Below are positions 53,814 through 61,865 of a stretch of DNA of 64,000 bases, piece by piece (the first letter of the stretch is position 1; every line of letters begins with the position of its first letter). Position numbers and translations under genes: made by a program. A model generated the notes under the pieces. That model did not search any database, was not told where the DNA came from, and saw only the letters and a list, made by a program, of their open reading frames with translations. The DNA is taken from assembly GCA_963840545.1 (NCBI GenBank), contig CAWIZE010000002.1, forward strand, positions 496,001 to 560,000, read 5' to 3'. This stretch comes from JAKAWQ01 sp963840545 (GTDB taxonomy: Bacteria > Pseudomonadota > Alphaproteobacteria > Acetobacterales > Acetobacteraceae).

Positions 53814-55823
53814 TCAGAGAAATCCGATCGAGAGCCACGGCACCGCCGCGATCACGACGAGGGCCGCGAGCAGTGCGGCAAGGTAGGGCAGAATGGCGAT
53901 GGCCGCCTGGTCCGGGTCGCATTTGCCGACCGCGCAGGCGCCGTAATACCCGACCCCGAAGGGCGGCGTGAAGAGGCCGATGCTCATCGCCAGGATCGCG
54001 ACGATCGCGTAATGGATCTGATGGATGCCGAGATGCTGCGCGACCGGAAAGAGCAGGGGGCCGAACAGGACGATCGCGGGAATGCCCTCGAGCACCGCGC
54101 CCAGCACGATGAAGAGCACGATCGAGAGAGCGATGAAGCCGATCCGCCCGCCCGGCGCGCCGGCGAGCGCCGCGGCGAGGCTTGCCGCGAACCCCGATTG
54201 CGTCAGCGCCCAGCCCATCGCCGTCGCCATCGCGATGATCAGCATGATCGCGCCGGCGAGGCTCGCGGTCTCGCGCAGCATCGGATAGATGCGGCGCCAG
54301 TCGAGCTCGCGATAGACCAGCACCCCGACGGCGAAGGAGTAAATGACCCCCACCGTGCTCACCTCGGTCGCCGTCGCGATCCCCGCGACGACGCAATAGC
54401 GGATGAGGAGCGGCAGAAGCAGCCCGGGAATCGCGACGAAGAGCGCCTTGAAGCGCCCGGCGAACCCGATGCGCTCCGCCACCGCCTCATCGTCGCCGCG
54501 CGAGCGGAGAAGGGCGACGGCGATCAGGGCGAGCGCCGCGACGGCGGCCGGCAGCAGCCCGCCGATGAAGAGCGCAGCGATCGAGAGGTTGCACACGGTG
54601 CCGACGATGATCAGGACCAGGCTCGGCGGAATGAGCTCGGCCATCGCCCCGGAGGTCGAGAGAAGCGCGATCATCTGGCCGCGATCGTGGCCGCGGCGCT
54701 CCATCTCGGGGAAGAGCACGGGCGTCACCGCCGCCATGTCCGCGAGCTTGGATCCGGAGATCCCGGAGACCAGGAACATCGCCGCGACCAGCACGATGTT
54801 CAGCCCGCCCTTGAGATGCCCGACGAACGCGGCGATCGCCGCCACCAGGCGTCGCGCGATTCCCGTCGCGTCGATCAGCAGCCCGAGCAGGACGAAGAGC
54901 GGGATCGCCAGCAGCACGAGATCGGTCATCCCCTCGTCCATCTGCCCGGCGATCACGCTGAGCGGCATCGCGGTCGCCAGCGCCAGGTAGCTCAACGTCG
55001 CGATCCCGAAAGCGAATGCAATCGGCACGCCGATCGCGATCGCGGCGCTGAGGAACACGACGAAGAACAGGATGAGGTTGAAATTCCCGAGCTCCGCCAG
55101 GACGGGCCGCGCGAGATAGCAAGCGGCGCCGGCGGCAATGGTCGCGGCGAGCACCGGCAGGACGACGCGCGGCGCGCCATCCACCAGCCTGAGCGCGGCG
55201 ATGATCAGCATGAAGAGGAGGCCGACCACGATGCCGAGCACGACATAGCTGTGCGGCATGTGCAGCGCCGGGCTGAAATCGATCGATTCCTGGCCGATAT
55301 AGCTCGCGGCGAAGAACCGGCCCGTCGCGATGCCGGCAAGCAGGCTGCCGAGCCCCGAGGTTTTCGGGATCACCGTCGGCCAGGTCACGGCGGCGAGCAC
55401 CTCGAGCGAGAAGACCGCCACCAGCGTGGTCGCGATCACTCCGCAGATCTCCGCCCCGCGCGGCGTCATGCGGCGGACCAGCGCGCTGAAGCCGAGATGC
55501 TCGCCGCGTCGATAGGCCGCGGCCGCGCCCAGCATGGTGAGCCAGAGGAAGAGCGTCCCGGCGAGATCGTCGGCCCAGACGATCGCGTTGTCCATGACGT
55601 AGCGGGTATAGACCTCGGCCCCGAGCACGACGATCTCGGCAACGATCAGCGCCGCCGCCACCGGCTCGACGATCCGGCCGATGAGGCGGTCGAGCGCCCG
55701 GGTCCAGCCGCGCCGCAGGCCCCGTCCGGAACCGGCGCCCGCGCCCTCGGCGATCACCGCCGCGGCGAACGGGTCATCCGGGGCGCCGTCATGAGAGCCC
55801 GCACGGACCGCGGCACTCGGCAT
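53814..55823 (-). CDS. TRAP transporter, fused small and large membrane subunits (DctQM)
   Basis: This 669-aa protein joins the 4-helix DctQ part (about residues 50-220, AAALIVAEIVVLGAEVYTRY, WADDLAGTLFLWLTMLGAAA) to the 12-helix DctM part (about 235-669, FVVFLSAAIAIGVPIAFAFG, GISGSKLADMAAVTPVLFPE, LIPPSLVLIIVGTVCNLSIA). With the binding protein at 57898-58905 it forms a sodium- or proton-driven importer for an organic acid. Fused QM subunits are common. Two metabolic genes (maoC, caiB) separate it from its binding protein. Confidence 0.93.
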   Translation of the reverse strand: MPSAAVRAGSHDGAPDDPFAAAVIAEGAGAGSGRGLRRGWTRALDRLIGRIVEPVAAALIVAEIVVLGAEVYTRYVMDNAIVWADDLAGTLFLWLTMLGAAAAYRRGEHLGFSALVRRMTPRGAEICGVIATTLVAVFSLEVLAAVTWPTVIPKTSGLGSLLAGIATGRFFAASYIGQESIDFSPALHMPHSYVVLGIVVGLLFMLIIAALRLVDGAPRVVLPVLAATIAAGAACYLARPVLAELGNFNLILFFVVFLSAAIAIGVPIAFAFGIATLSYLALATAMPLSVIAGQMDEGMTDLVLLAIPLFVLLGLLIDATGIARRLVAAIAAFVGHLKGGLNIVLVAAMFLVSGISGSKLADMAAVTPVLFPEMERRGHDRGQMIALLSTSGAMAELIPPSLVLIIVGTVCNLSIAALFIGGLLPAAVAALALIAVALLRSRGDDEAVAERIGFAGRFKALFVAIPGLLLPLLIRYCVVAGIATATEVSTVGVIYSFAVGVLVYRELDWRRIYPMLRETASLAGAIMLIIAMATAMGWALTQSGFAASLAAALAGAPGGRIGFIALSIVLFIVLGAVLEGIPAIVLFGPLLFPVAQHLGIHQIHYAIVAILAMSIGLFTPPFGVGYYGACAVGKCDPDQAAIAILPYLAALLAALVVIAAVPWLSIGFL

Positions 55824-55963
55824 CTTGCATTTCCCTCCCTGTTCGCCGCCCGGTTCCGCGATGAAGCCGCATCCCGGTCCTTCGTTGCCGTTCGCCGCGG
55901 CGCGCCCGATCCGCGCGGCGCTCCGCGATCGCTACGCCCGCGACGAAACCCTGCGATCGGGCA

Positions 55964-56491
55964 CTAGAGCGTGGACTCCCTAGGGTCCGGCATCGCCGCC
56001 GCCGGCAGGTGCCCGCGCCGATAGACCATCAGCGTCCGGCGGAAGGTGATCACCACGATCCCGCGCTCGTTATATCCCTCGGTCTTGACGTCGACGATCC
56101 CGGCGTAGGGCCGGCTCGCCGATTCGCGCTTGCCGAGGACGCGGCTCCGCGCATAGAGCGTGTCCCCCGCCACCACCGGGTGGGGCAGCGCGACCTCGGT
56201 CCAGCCGAGATTGGCGACCGTGTTCTGCCCGAAATCGGTGGCCGAGAGCCCGGTGATCACCGCCAGCGTGAACGGGCTCGGAACGATCGGCTTGCCGAAG
56301 GGCGTGCGCGCGGCGTAATCGCTGTTGAAATGGATCTGGTTGAGGCCGAGCGTGAGCAGGCTGAACCAGACATTGTCCGGCTCGGTGATCGTCCGCCCGA
56401 AGCGATGGCGGTAGATCCGGTCGAGCTCGAAATCCTCGTAGCACATTCCGTCCCAGACGGTCGTGGGCGCGAGCGGCGATGGGTCCGGCAC
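55964..56491 (-). CDS. MaoC-family dehydratase
   Basis: This 175-aa hot-dog fold protein starts at GTG (56491) with AAGGA 8 nt upstream, 5 nt after the CoA-transferase stop. Hydratase motifs are CYEDFELDRIYRHRFGRTIT, EPDNVWFSLLTLGLNQIHFN (with the usual D/N-x-x-H dyad region) and VVAGDTLYARSRVLGKRESA. It probably hydrates an enoyl-CoA or mesaconyl-CoA-like compound in the same pathway. Confidence 0.88.
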   Translation of the reverse strand: MPDPSPLAPTTVWDGMCYEDFELDRIYRHRFGRTITEPDNVWFSLLTLGLNQIHFNSDYAARTPFGKPIVPSPFTLAVITGLSATDFGQNTVANLGWTEVALPHPVVAGDTLYARSRVLGKRESASRPYAGIVDVKTEGYNERGIVVITFRRTLMVYRRGHLPAAAMPDPRESTL

Positions 56492-56496
56492 GGGGA

Positions 56497-57885
56497 TTAT
56501 CCTTCTGCTGCCTGATGTCCGTGGGCGCGCTCCGGCGCCGCCGAAGCGGGCGGGCCGCCGATCGCGCCCGCGCGCTGCAGGCGCGCGATCTCGGCGGGGC
56601 CGAGCCCGAGATCCCGGGCGAGCACCGCGAGCGTGTCGGCGCCGACTTCGCTCGGCCCCGGCCGCGGCTTCGTCCGCTCGTGCCCCGCGAACCGCGGCAG
56701 GACGTTGGTCATGCGCAGCCGGCCGATCTCCGGATCCTCGACCGCGACGAACGCGCCGCGGGCGATCACCTGCGGGTTGGATACCAGGGTCTCGACCGAC
56801 TCGACGGGGCCGGCCGCGCAGCCCGCCGCGCTCATCTTGGCGATGCACTCGTCCCGGCCGCGGCTGGCGCACCAGCCGGCGACGATCGCGTCGAGCGCCT
56901 CGACATGCGCGACCCTGAGCGCGTTGGTGAGGAAGCGGGGGTCCCCCGCCAGCGCCTCGCCGCCGATCAGCCGGAGGATGCGTTCGGCGACCGGCTGGGC
57001 GCTGCCGGAGAGCGCCATCCAGAGCCCGTCCCCGCAGCGATAGACGCCGCGCGGCGCGGAGTCCGGGGCTCGCGGCGCCGCCGCGCCCGGATCGGCGCCC
57101 GGATCGGCGCCCGGATCGGCGCCCGGATCGGCGCCCGGATCGGCGCCAGGCTCCGGCCGCGGCGCTCCACCGTTGCGCAGCACCTCGAGCTCCATGAACT
57201 TGAGCAGCGCCTCGTAGATCGCGAGATCGACGATCTCGCCGCTGCCACGCCGCTCGCGGTTCCAGAGCGCGGCGAGCACGCCGTTGACGCCCATCATGCC
57301 CGCGGTGACGTCGCCGAGCGGAAAGGATGTCAGGGCAGGGCGGTCCTGGGGAAATCCCGGCAGGTCCCGCACCATCACCGAGGCGACGCCGCTCATCGCC
57401 TCGGCGAGCGTGCCGAATCCCTGCCGCGCGCGATAGGGTCCGTCCTGGCCGAAGCCGGTCATCCTGAGGATGACGAGCGGCGGGTGGATCGCCAGCAGCC
57501 GCTCCGGCGCGAGGTTCCATCGCTCGAGGGTTCCGGGCCGGAAATTCTCGATCAGGACATCGAACTGCGGCAGCCAGGCGAGCAACAGGCGCTGCGCCTC
57601 CGGGTGGCGCAGATCCATCGCCACGCACCGCTTGTTCCGGCTCAGCGTCTTCCAGTAGAGGCCGACCCCGCCGCGCTGCTCGCCGAGCTTGCGCACCGTA
57701 TCGCCGGCGCCGGGCATCTCGACCTTGACGACATCGGCGCCGTAGTCGCCGAGAATCGAGGCGGTCAGCGGGGCGGCGATCATGGTGGCGATGTCGAGCA
57801 CCCGGAGGCCGGCGAGCGGCCCGGGCCGTTGCTCGGTCCGGGCCGCTCCTCCGTCCTCGCGGTTGTCGTGGGCGTCTTTCGGCAT
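56497..57885 (-). CDS. CaiB/BaiF (family III) CoA transferase with a GADP-repeat insertion
   Basis: The 462-aa enzyme moves CoA between acids without an acyl intermediate pool. Motifs are GPLAGLRVLDIATMIAAPLT, ILGDYGADVVKVEMPGAGDT, NKRCVAMDLRHPEAQRLLLA, FDVLIENFRPGTLERWNL and GFGTLAEAMSGVASVM, with the catalytic Asp expected after the ITAG-like region (SFPLGDVTAGMMGVNGVLAA). Five perfect PGAD repeats (57083-57142) interrupt a surface loop before GVYRCGDGLWMALSG. ATG at 57885 is chosen over an in-frame TTG at 57891. Confidence 0.92.
   Translation of the reverse strand: MPKDAHDNREDGGAARTEQRPGPLAGLRVLDIATMIAAPLTASILGDYGADVVKVEMPGAGDTVRKLGEQRGGVGLYWKTLSRNKRCVAMDLRHPEAQRLLLAWLPQFDVLIENFRPGTLERWNLAPERLLAIHPPLVILRMTGFGQDGPYRARQGFGTLAEAMSGVASVMVRDLPGFPQDRPALTSFPLGDVTAGMMGVNGVLAALWNRERRGSGEIVDLAIYEALLKFMELEVLRNGGAPRPEPGADPGADPGADPGADPGADPGAAAPRAPDSAPRGVYRCGDGLWMALSGSAQPVAERILRLIGGEALAGDPRFLTNALRVAHVEALDAIVAGWCASRGRDECIAKMSAAGCAAGPVESVETLVSNPQVIARGAFVAVEDPEIGRLRMTNVLPRFAGHERTKPRPGPSEVGADTLAVLARDLGLGPAEIARLQRAGAIGGPPASAAPERAHGHQAAEG
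57083..57142 (-). repeat. 12-bp tandem repeat, five perfect copies, in the CoA-transferase gene
   Basis: GCGCCCGGATCG is repeated five times without change (57083-57142) and a sixth, altered copy follows. On the coding strand it gives PGAD x5. Perfect identity of all copies points to recent expansion. Confidence 0.95.
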
Positions 57886-57897
57886 GGTCAAGCGAGG

Positions 57898-58905
57898 CTA
57901 GGCAAGCGCGCCCGTGTATTTCTCGAGCAGCGCGAAGGGTTGCGCGCCGTACGCGTCCCGCCACTTGGCGTAGAGGCCGGCCTGGGCGATCACCGCGCGG
58001 AACGTGCTCCGGTCGGGCGTGATGATCGTCTGCCCCTGCCCGCGGAGCTGCTGCTCGAGCGCGCCTTCGCCCCCGGCGATGTCCGCGCGCTCCAGGAGCG
58101 CGGCGTCGTTCAGGTTGCGCGTCAGGATCTCCTGGAGCGAAGCCGGCAGCCGCTGCCAGGCGGCCCCGTTCGCCAGCATCTCGAACGGCGTCGGCTGATG
58201 CCTCGTGAGGGAGATGTATTTGGAGACTTCGTAGTATTTCGCGCTCTCGATGCTGATGAGCGGCTGCTCCGCCCCGTCGACGAGATGGGTCTGGATCGCG
58301 GTGTAGAGCTCGTTGTTGTTGACCGGCGTCGGCGATGCCCCGAGGGCGCGGAAGAAGGCGAGCTGGATCGGTGCCTCGGGAACGCGGAGCTTGAGGCCCT
58401 TCATCTCGGCGGCATTGTGAACCGCGCGGTTGCTCGTGAAGACGTCGCGGAATCCCGCGTCCCAGCCTTTCTCGAACACATGGAGGCCGGTCTTCTCGAT
58501 CTCGGCGTGGATATAGGCGCCGAAATCGCCGTCCATCGCGTCCCAGAGCTGCTTGTATCCGGTGAAGGCGAAGGGCAGGCTCGTGTCCGAGGCGGACGGC
58601 ACGACGTTGGCGAGGATATTGTCGCCGATCTGCAGGAGCTCGAGCGCGCCGGAGCGCAGCTGCGCCAGCATCTGCGTATCGCCGCCGAGCTGGTTGTTCG
58701 GATAGACCTGGACGACGAGGCGGCCGCCCGATTCCTCGCCGATCTTCTTGGCCGCTGCCACGGCGCGCACGTTCTGCGGGTGCGTCACCGGCTGGTCGTG
58801 GCCGAGCTTGTAGGTGAACTCGGCGGCCTCGGCCGGATAGCGAAGAATTGCCGCCGCGGCCACGCCGGCGGCGCCGGTGAGGAAGCGCTTGCGGGTCAGG
58901 CGCAT
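57898..58905 (-). CDS. TRAP transporter substrate-binding protein (DctP family)
   Basis: This 335-aa periplasmic binding protein has a Tat/Sec-like signal (RKRFLTGAAGVAAAAILRYP), the TRAP start FTYKLGHDQPVTHPQNVRAV, EESGGRLVVQVYPNNQLGGD, and the carboxylate-binding region around GLKLRVPEAPIQLAFFRALG and GASPTPVNNNELYTAIQTHL with VDGAEQPL. The Arg of LRVPEA is the usual ligand to an organic acid. AAAGGAG precedes the ATG. It is the first gene after the leader ORF and operator-controlled promoter. Confidence 0.95.
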   Translation of the reverse strand: MRLTRKRFLTGAAGVAAAAILRYPAEAAEFTYKLGHDQPVTHPQNVRAVAAAKKIGEESGGRLVVQVYPNNQLGGDTQMLAQLRSGALELLQIGDNILANVVPSASDTSLPFAFTGYKQLWDAMDGDFGAYIHAEIEKTGLHVFEKGWDAGFRDVFTSNRAVHNAAEMKGLKLRVPEAPIQLAFFRALGASPTPVNNNELYTAIQTHLVDGAEQPLISIESAKYYEVSKYISLTRHQPTPFEMLANGAAWQRLPASLQEILTRNLNDAALLERADIAGGEGALEQQLRGQGQTIITPDRSTFRAVIAQAGLYAKWRDAYGAQPFALLEKYTGALA

Positions 58906-58975
58906 GATCTTACTCCTTTGGGACCTTTTCGGATTGTCGTTCGAGGGCGTGCCTCGAAGGCGGGCCGGTTCGGTG

Positions 58976-59002
58976 TCAGAGGGGGATCGTGCTTGGCGTC
59001 AT
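58976..59002 (-). CDS. 8-codon leader ORF upstream of dctP
   Basis: AAGGAGG stands 8 nt before an ATG that opens MTPSTIPL and then a TGA. The site is at least as good as that of dctP itself, and the ORF lies wholly within the predicted 5' leader (transcription start near 59027, dctP at 58905). A leader peptide or ribosome-loading element is likely; the peptide has no obvious run of a single regulatory amino acid. Confidence 0.45.
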   Translation of the reverse strand: MTPSTIPL

Positions 59003-59024
59003 GACGTTTTCCTCCTTGTCTGTT

Positions 59025-59062
59025 GTGTCGACACTAATAGCAGCGCGCCCGATTCCGGTCAA
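59025..59062 (-). promoter_or_regulatory. Promoter with overlapping operator for the dctP operon
   Basis: Reading the minus strand, TTGACC (59057-59062), a 17-nt spacer and TATTAG (59034-59039) are followed by GTGTCGACAC (59025-59034), a perfect 10-bp palindrome that shares one base with the -10. The same -35/-10/operator order occurs at 50256-50296. Repression by a protein covering the start site is the simplest reading. Confidence 0.75.
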
Positions 59063-59242
59063 GAACGGGGGCACCGCGAACAGCGCGGAAAATCTCCAAG
59101 GAACCAGATGAAACCATAGGATTGAAAGAACAGCGCGGCCCTGCGCCGCCGCCGGGTCTGCCGGCGCCGACATAACACTCGCTCCATCATGTCGACAGAA
59201 AGGAGAAACATCACCCGCCCAGGGGCTCGGCGAGGGACTGGG

Positions 59243-59290
59243 CCAGGGGCTCTGCCCCTGGACCGGGCCCCATCGCGCAAGCGCGATGGG
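59243..59290. repeat. GGGGC-TCT-GCCCC palindromic repeat, copy B
   Basis: CCAGGGGC-TCT-GCCCCTGG (59243-59261) is followed by CCCATCGCGC-AA-GCGCGATGGG (59269-59290), a 10-bp stem. Order, loop and second-hairpin sequence match the element at 1042-1103, here in better condition. Confidence 0.85.
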
Positions 59291-59385
59291 AACCCGACCG
59301 CTGGGGCCCAGGGGTCCAAGTATGGGAGGCCCCAGACCCACATCCTTTTTCTTTCCCTTGTTGTGCCGCGCAGCGCTTAGGGGGT

Positions 59386-59404
59386 CCAGGGGCCCAGCCC
59401 CTGG
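59386..59404 (-). terminator. Hairpin directly after livF
   Basis: CCAGGGGC-CCA-GCCCCTGG is a perfect 8-bp stem with a 3-nt loop, beginning 3 nt past the livF stop. It belongs to the same GGGGC palindrome family and probably ends or protects the liv mRNA; there is no long U tract. Confidence 0.55.
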
Positions 59405-59406
59405 CC

Positions 59407-60126
59407 TCAAAGATAGATCGCGCGCACGATCTCTTCGAGCGGCGCGCCGGCGCCGGCCCCGGGGCCGACATCCCGCCGCTCCACCACCCGTCCGTCGCGC
59501 AGGATCAGGAACCGGTCGGCGACGGCGAGTGCCAGCGTGATGTTCTGCTCGACGATCACCATCGTCGTCCCGCGTTCCTTGAGCCCCTTCATGATCGCCG
59601 CGATCTCCTGCACCAGGAGCGGCGCGAGCCCGCCCGAGGGCTCGTCGAGCAGCATCAGGCGGGGACGGCCCATCAGTGCCCGCCCGATCGCCACCATCTG
59701 CTGTTCGCCGCCCGAGAGGAACGCCACCGGGCGGGTGCGCCGTTCGGCGAGCCTCGGGAATCGCCCCAGCACCTCCGCCTCGAGGTCTTCGCGCGGTCCT
59801 TTCCGCGCCACCGCGCCGAGCCTGAGGTTCTCCTCCACGCTCATCTCGGGGAAGAGGTCGCGCGCCTGCGAGACCTGGACGATGCCGTGGCGGAAGATGC
59901 GGTGCGGCGGCGCGCCCGCAAGTTCGATCCCCGCGAACCGCACCGAGCCGCCGCTCGGGCGGACGAATCCCGAGATCGTGTTGAGCAGCGTCGATTTGCC
60001 GCTGCCGTTGGCGCCGAGCAGCGCCACCACCTCGCCCTCGCGCACCTCGAGATCGACCCCGAACAGGATCTGCTTGCCGGGATAGCCTGCGGTGATCCCG
60101 CGTGCCGCGAGCAGCGCCTCAGGCAT
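59407..60126 (-). CDS. livF: Branched-chain amino acid ABC transporter ATPase LivF
   Basis: This 239-aa ATPase has Walker A LLGANGSGKSTLLNTISGFV, Q-loop IVQVSQARDLFPEMSVEENL, signature FLSGGEQQMVAIGRALMGRP and Walker B LMLLDEPSGGLAP. The short C-terminus is typical of LivF. It overlaps livG by 8 nt. With LivG it powers uptake by LivHM. Confidence 0.95.
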   Translation of the reverse strand: MPEALLAARGITAGYPGKQILFGVDLEVREGEVVALLGANGSGKSTLLNTISGFVRPSGGSVRFAGIELAGAPPHRIFRHGIVQVSQARDLFPEMSVEENLRLGAVARKGPREDLEAEVLGRFPRLAERRTRPVAFLSGGEQQMVAIGRALMGRPRLMLLDEPSGGLAPLLVQEIAAIMKGLKERGTTMVIVEQNITLALAVADRFLILRDGRVVERRDVGPGAGAGAPLEEIVRAIYL

Positions 60127-60883
60127 GGCCGAGATAGGCCTCGAGCACCGTGCGGTCCGCGCGCACCGCCGCCGGCGCTCCGTCCGCGACCTTGGCTCCG
60201 TCGCTCAGCACGACCACCCGGTCGGCGAGCTGCATCACCAGCTCGATCGCGTGCTCGATCAGCAGCACGCCGATGCCGTTCTCGCGCGCCAGCCGCCGCA
60301 CCAGCAAGGCGAGCGCCTCGCGCGCCGGCGGCGCGAGGCCCACCGCGGGCTCGTCGAGCAGCAGCAGCGGCGGCATCGGCGCCACCGCGCGCAGGATCTC
60401 GACCATCCGCTGCTGCCCGCCCGAAAGCCCGCCGGCATTCTGCTCGGCGATCGCGCCGATCCCCATCCGCTCGAGCAGCGCCCGCGCCCGCGCCGCAGCC
60501 TCCCGTTCGCTCCGCCGCGACCGCCCGGCGCCGAAGAGCAGCCCGCAGAAGCGGCTCGCGATCTCGGTGTGCAGCCCGACGAGCACGTTCTCGATCACCG
60601 AGAGGTCGGGGAAGAGCCCGCCATTCTGGAAGGTGCGGCGGATGCCGCGCCGGGCGATGTCGTGCGGGGAGCGGTTCTGGATCTCCTCGCCGCGGAAGCG
60701 GATCGTCCCGCCGGCGACCGGCGCATTGCCGGCGATCGCGTTGAAGAGCGTCGTCTTGCCCGCGCCGTTCGGCCCGATCAATGCGGCGATCTCGCCCGGC
60801 GCGAGCGCGAGGGACACGCGGTCCACCGCGGCCACGCCGCCGAAATGCACGCTCACCTCCGTAAGCTCGAGCAGACCGGCCAT
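60119..60883 (-). CDS. livG: Branched-chain amino acid ABC transporter ATPase LivG
   Basis: This 254-aa ATPase has Walker A ALIGPNGAGKTTLFNAIAGN, RRGIRRTFQNGGLFPDLSVI, signature AGGLSGGQQRMVEILRAVAP, and LLLDEPAVGLAPPAREALAL, plus the C-terminal LivG extension RTVLEAYLGHA. It starts 2 nt after the livM stop and overlaps livF. Confidence 0.95.
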   Translation of the reverse strand: MAGLLELTEVSVHFGGVAAVDRVSLALAPGEIAALIGPNGAGKTTLFNAIAGNAPVAGGTIRFRGEEIQNRSPHDIARRGIRRTFQNGGLFPDLSVIENVLVGLHTEIASRFCGLLFGAGRSRRSEREAAARARALLERMGIGAIAEQNAGGLSGGQQRMVEILRAVAPMPPLLLLDEPAVGLAPPAREALALLVRRLARENGIGVLLIEHAIELVMQLADRVVVLSDGAKVADGAPAAVRADRTVLEAYLGHA

Positions 60884-60884
60884 C

Positions 60885-61865
60885 TCACTCCTCGAGATAG
60901 CGGTCGCGGAAGACCGGGTGCCAGCGGGCGAGCAGGCTCGCCAGCCCGCGCGGCAGGAAGAGGATCACCAGGATGAGCAGCAGCCCGAACCCGAGCTCCT
61001 CGGAACCGGGCCAGCTCGTCAGGATCTGCGGCAGCGCGGTGAGCACCGCCGCGCCGAGCACCGAGCCCAATATGCTGCCGACGCCCCCCACCATGATGAT
61101 CGCGAACTCGAGCACGAGCTCCGAAAGATTGAAGGAATCCGGGGAGAGATGGCCGATCAGCGCGGCGTACATCGCGCCCCCGACGCCGACCACGAAGCCG
61201 CTCCAGGCGAAGCCGATGACGATGAAGCGTTCCGTCGGGATGCCCATCGCCGCCGCCGCGGTTTCGTTGCCGCGGATGGCCATGAAGGCGCGGCCGAAGC
61301 GCGAGCAGAGCAGCCGCTCGGTCGCGATCACCGCCGCCACCGCGAGGGCGAGGAACACATAGAACTTGCGCGCATCGTCGAGCGGCCAGCCGAACAGCAG
61401 CGCGCGCGGCAAAGCGAGTCCCATCGAGCCGCCGGTCAGCGGCTCGGCGCGGATATAGGCCCAGCGCATCAGCTCGCCGAAGGCGAGCGTCATGATCGCG
61501 AGATAGAAAAGCCGCACGCCGCGCAGCGCCGGCACGGCGGTGAGCACGCCCGCGAGCGCGCCGGCAAGCCCGGCCGGCAGCACCGTGATCCACCACGGCA
61601 GCCCTGCCTTGGCCATCAGGATCCCGGAGGCGTAGGCGCCGATCCCGAAATAGGCGACGTTGGAGAAGGCGAAGAGGCCGAGATTGCCGACCACGACATT
61701 GAAGCCGATCGCCACCGGCACGTACATCAGCACGAGGTCGGCGACGAACTGCTGATAGGGGTTCAGCGCCAGCGGCACCGGCAGCAGCGCCAGCGGCACC
61801 AGCCAAAAGATCCCCCGCGGGACGCGCCCGAGGCCGCGCCGCGCCGTGCGCGAGGCGCCGCTCAC
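60885..61865 (-). CDS. livM: Branched-chain amino acid ABC transporter permease LivM
   Basis: This 326-aa permease has about ten membrane helices and the LivM signature FNVVVGNLGLFAFSNVAYFG followed by IGAYASGILMAKAGLPWWIT, with the ATPase-contact loop GRAFMAIRGNETAAAAMGIP. The GTG at 61865 overlaps the livH stop (GTGA), which fixes the start. Confidence 0.93.
   Translation of the reverse strand: MSGASRTARRGLGRVPRGIFWLVPLALLPVPLALNPYQQFVADLVLMYVPVAIGFNVVVGNLGLFAFSNVAYFGIGAYASGILMAKAGLPWWITVLPAGLAGALAGVLTAVPALRGVRLFYLAIMTLAFGELMRWAYIRAEPLTGGSMGLALPRALLFGWPLDDARKFYVFLALAVAAVIATERLLCSRFGRAFMAIRGNETAAAAMGIPTERFIVIGFAWSGFVVGVGGAMYAALIGHLSPDSFNLSELVLEFAIIMVGGVGSILGSVLGAAVLTALPQILTSWPGSEELGFGLLLILVILFLPRGLASLLARWHPVFRDRYLEE

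Larger units (their letters stand above)
58906..59406. other. Intergenic region with promoter, leader ORF and palindromic repeats
   Basis: From left to right this region holds the dctP ribosome-binding site, an 8-codon leader ORF (58976-59002), the operator-promoter unit (59025-59062), an 11-nt direct repeat GAACAGCGCGG (near 59079 and 59128), a lone TGTCGACA (59190-59197) and GGGGC-type hairpins (59243-59290, 59386-59404). I see no larger gene. Confidence 0.6.

Noticed and set aside
59190..59197. A further TGTCGACA operator
   Set aside because: The 8-bp core is present but lacks flanking symmetry and is not next to a -10 hexamer or gene start, unlike the other two sites. Chance occurrence is likely.
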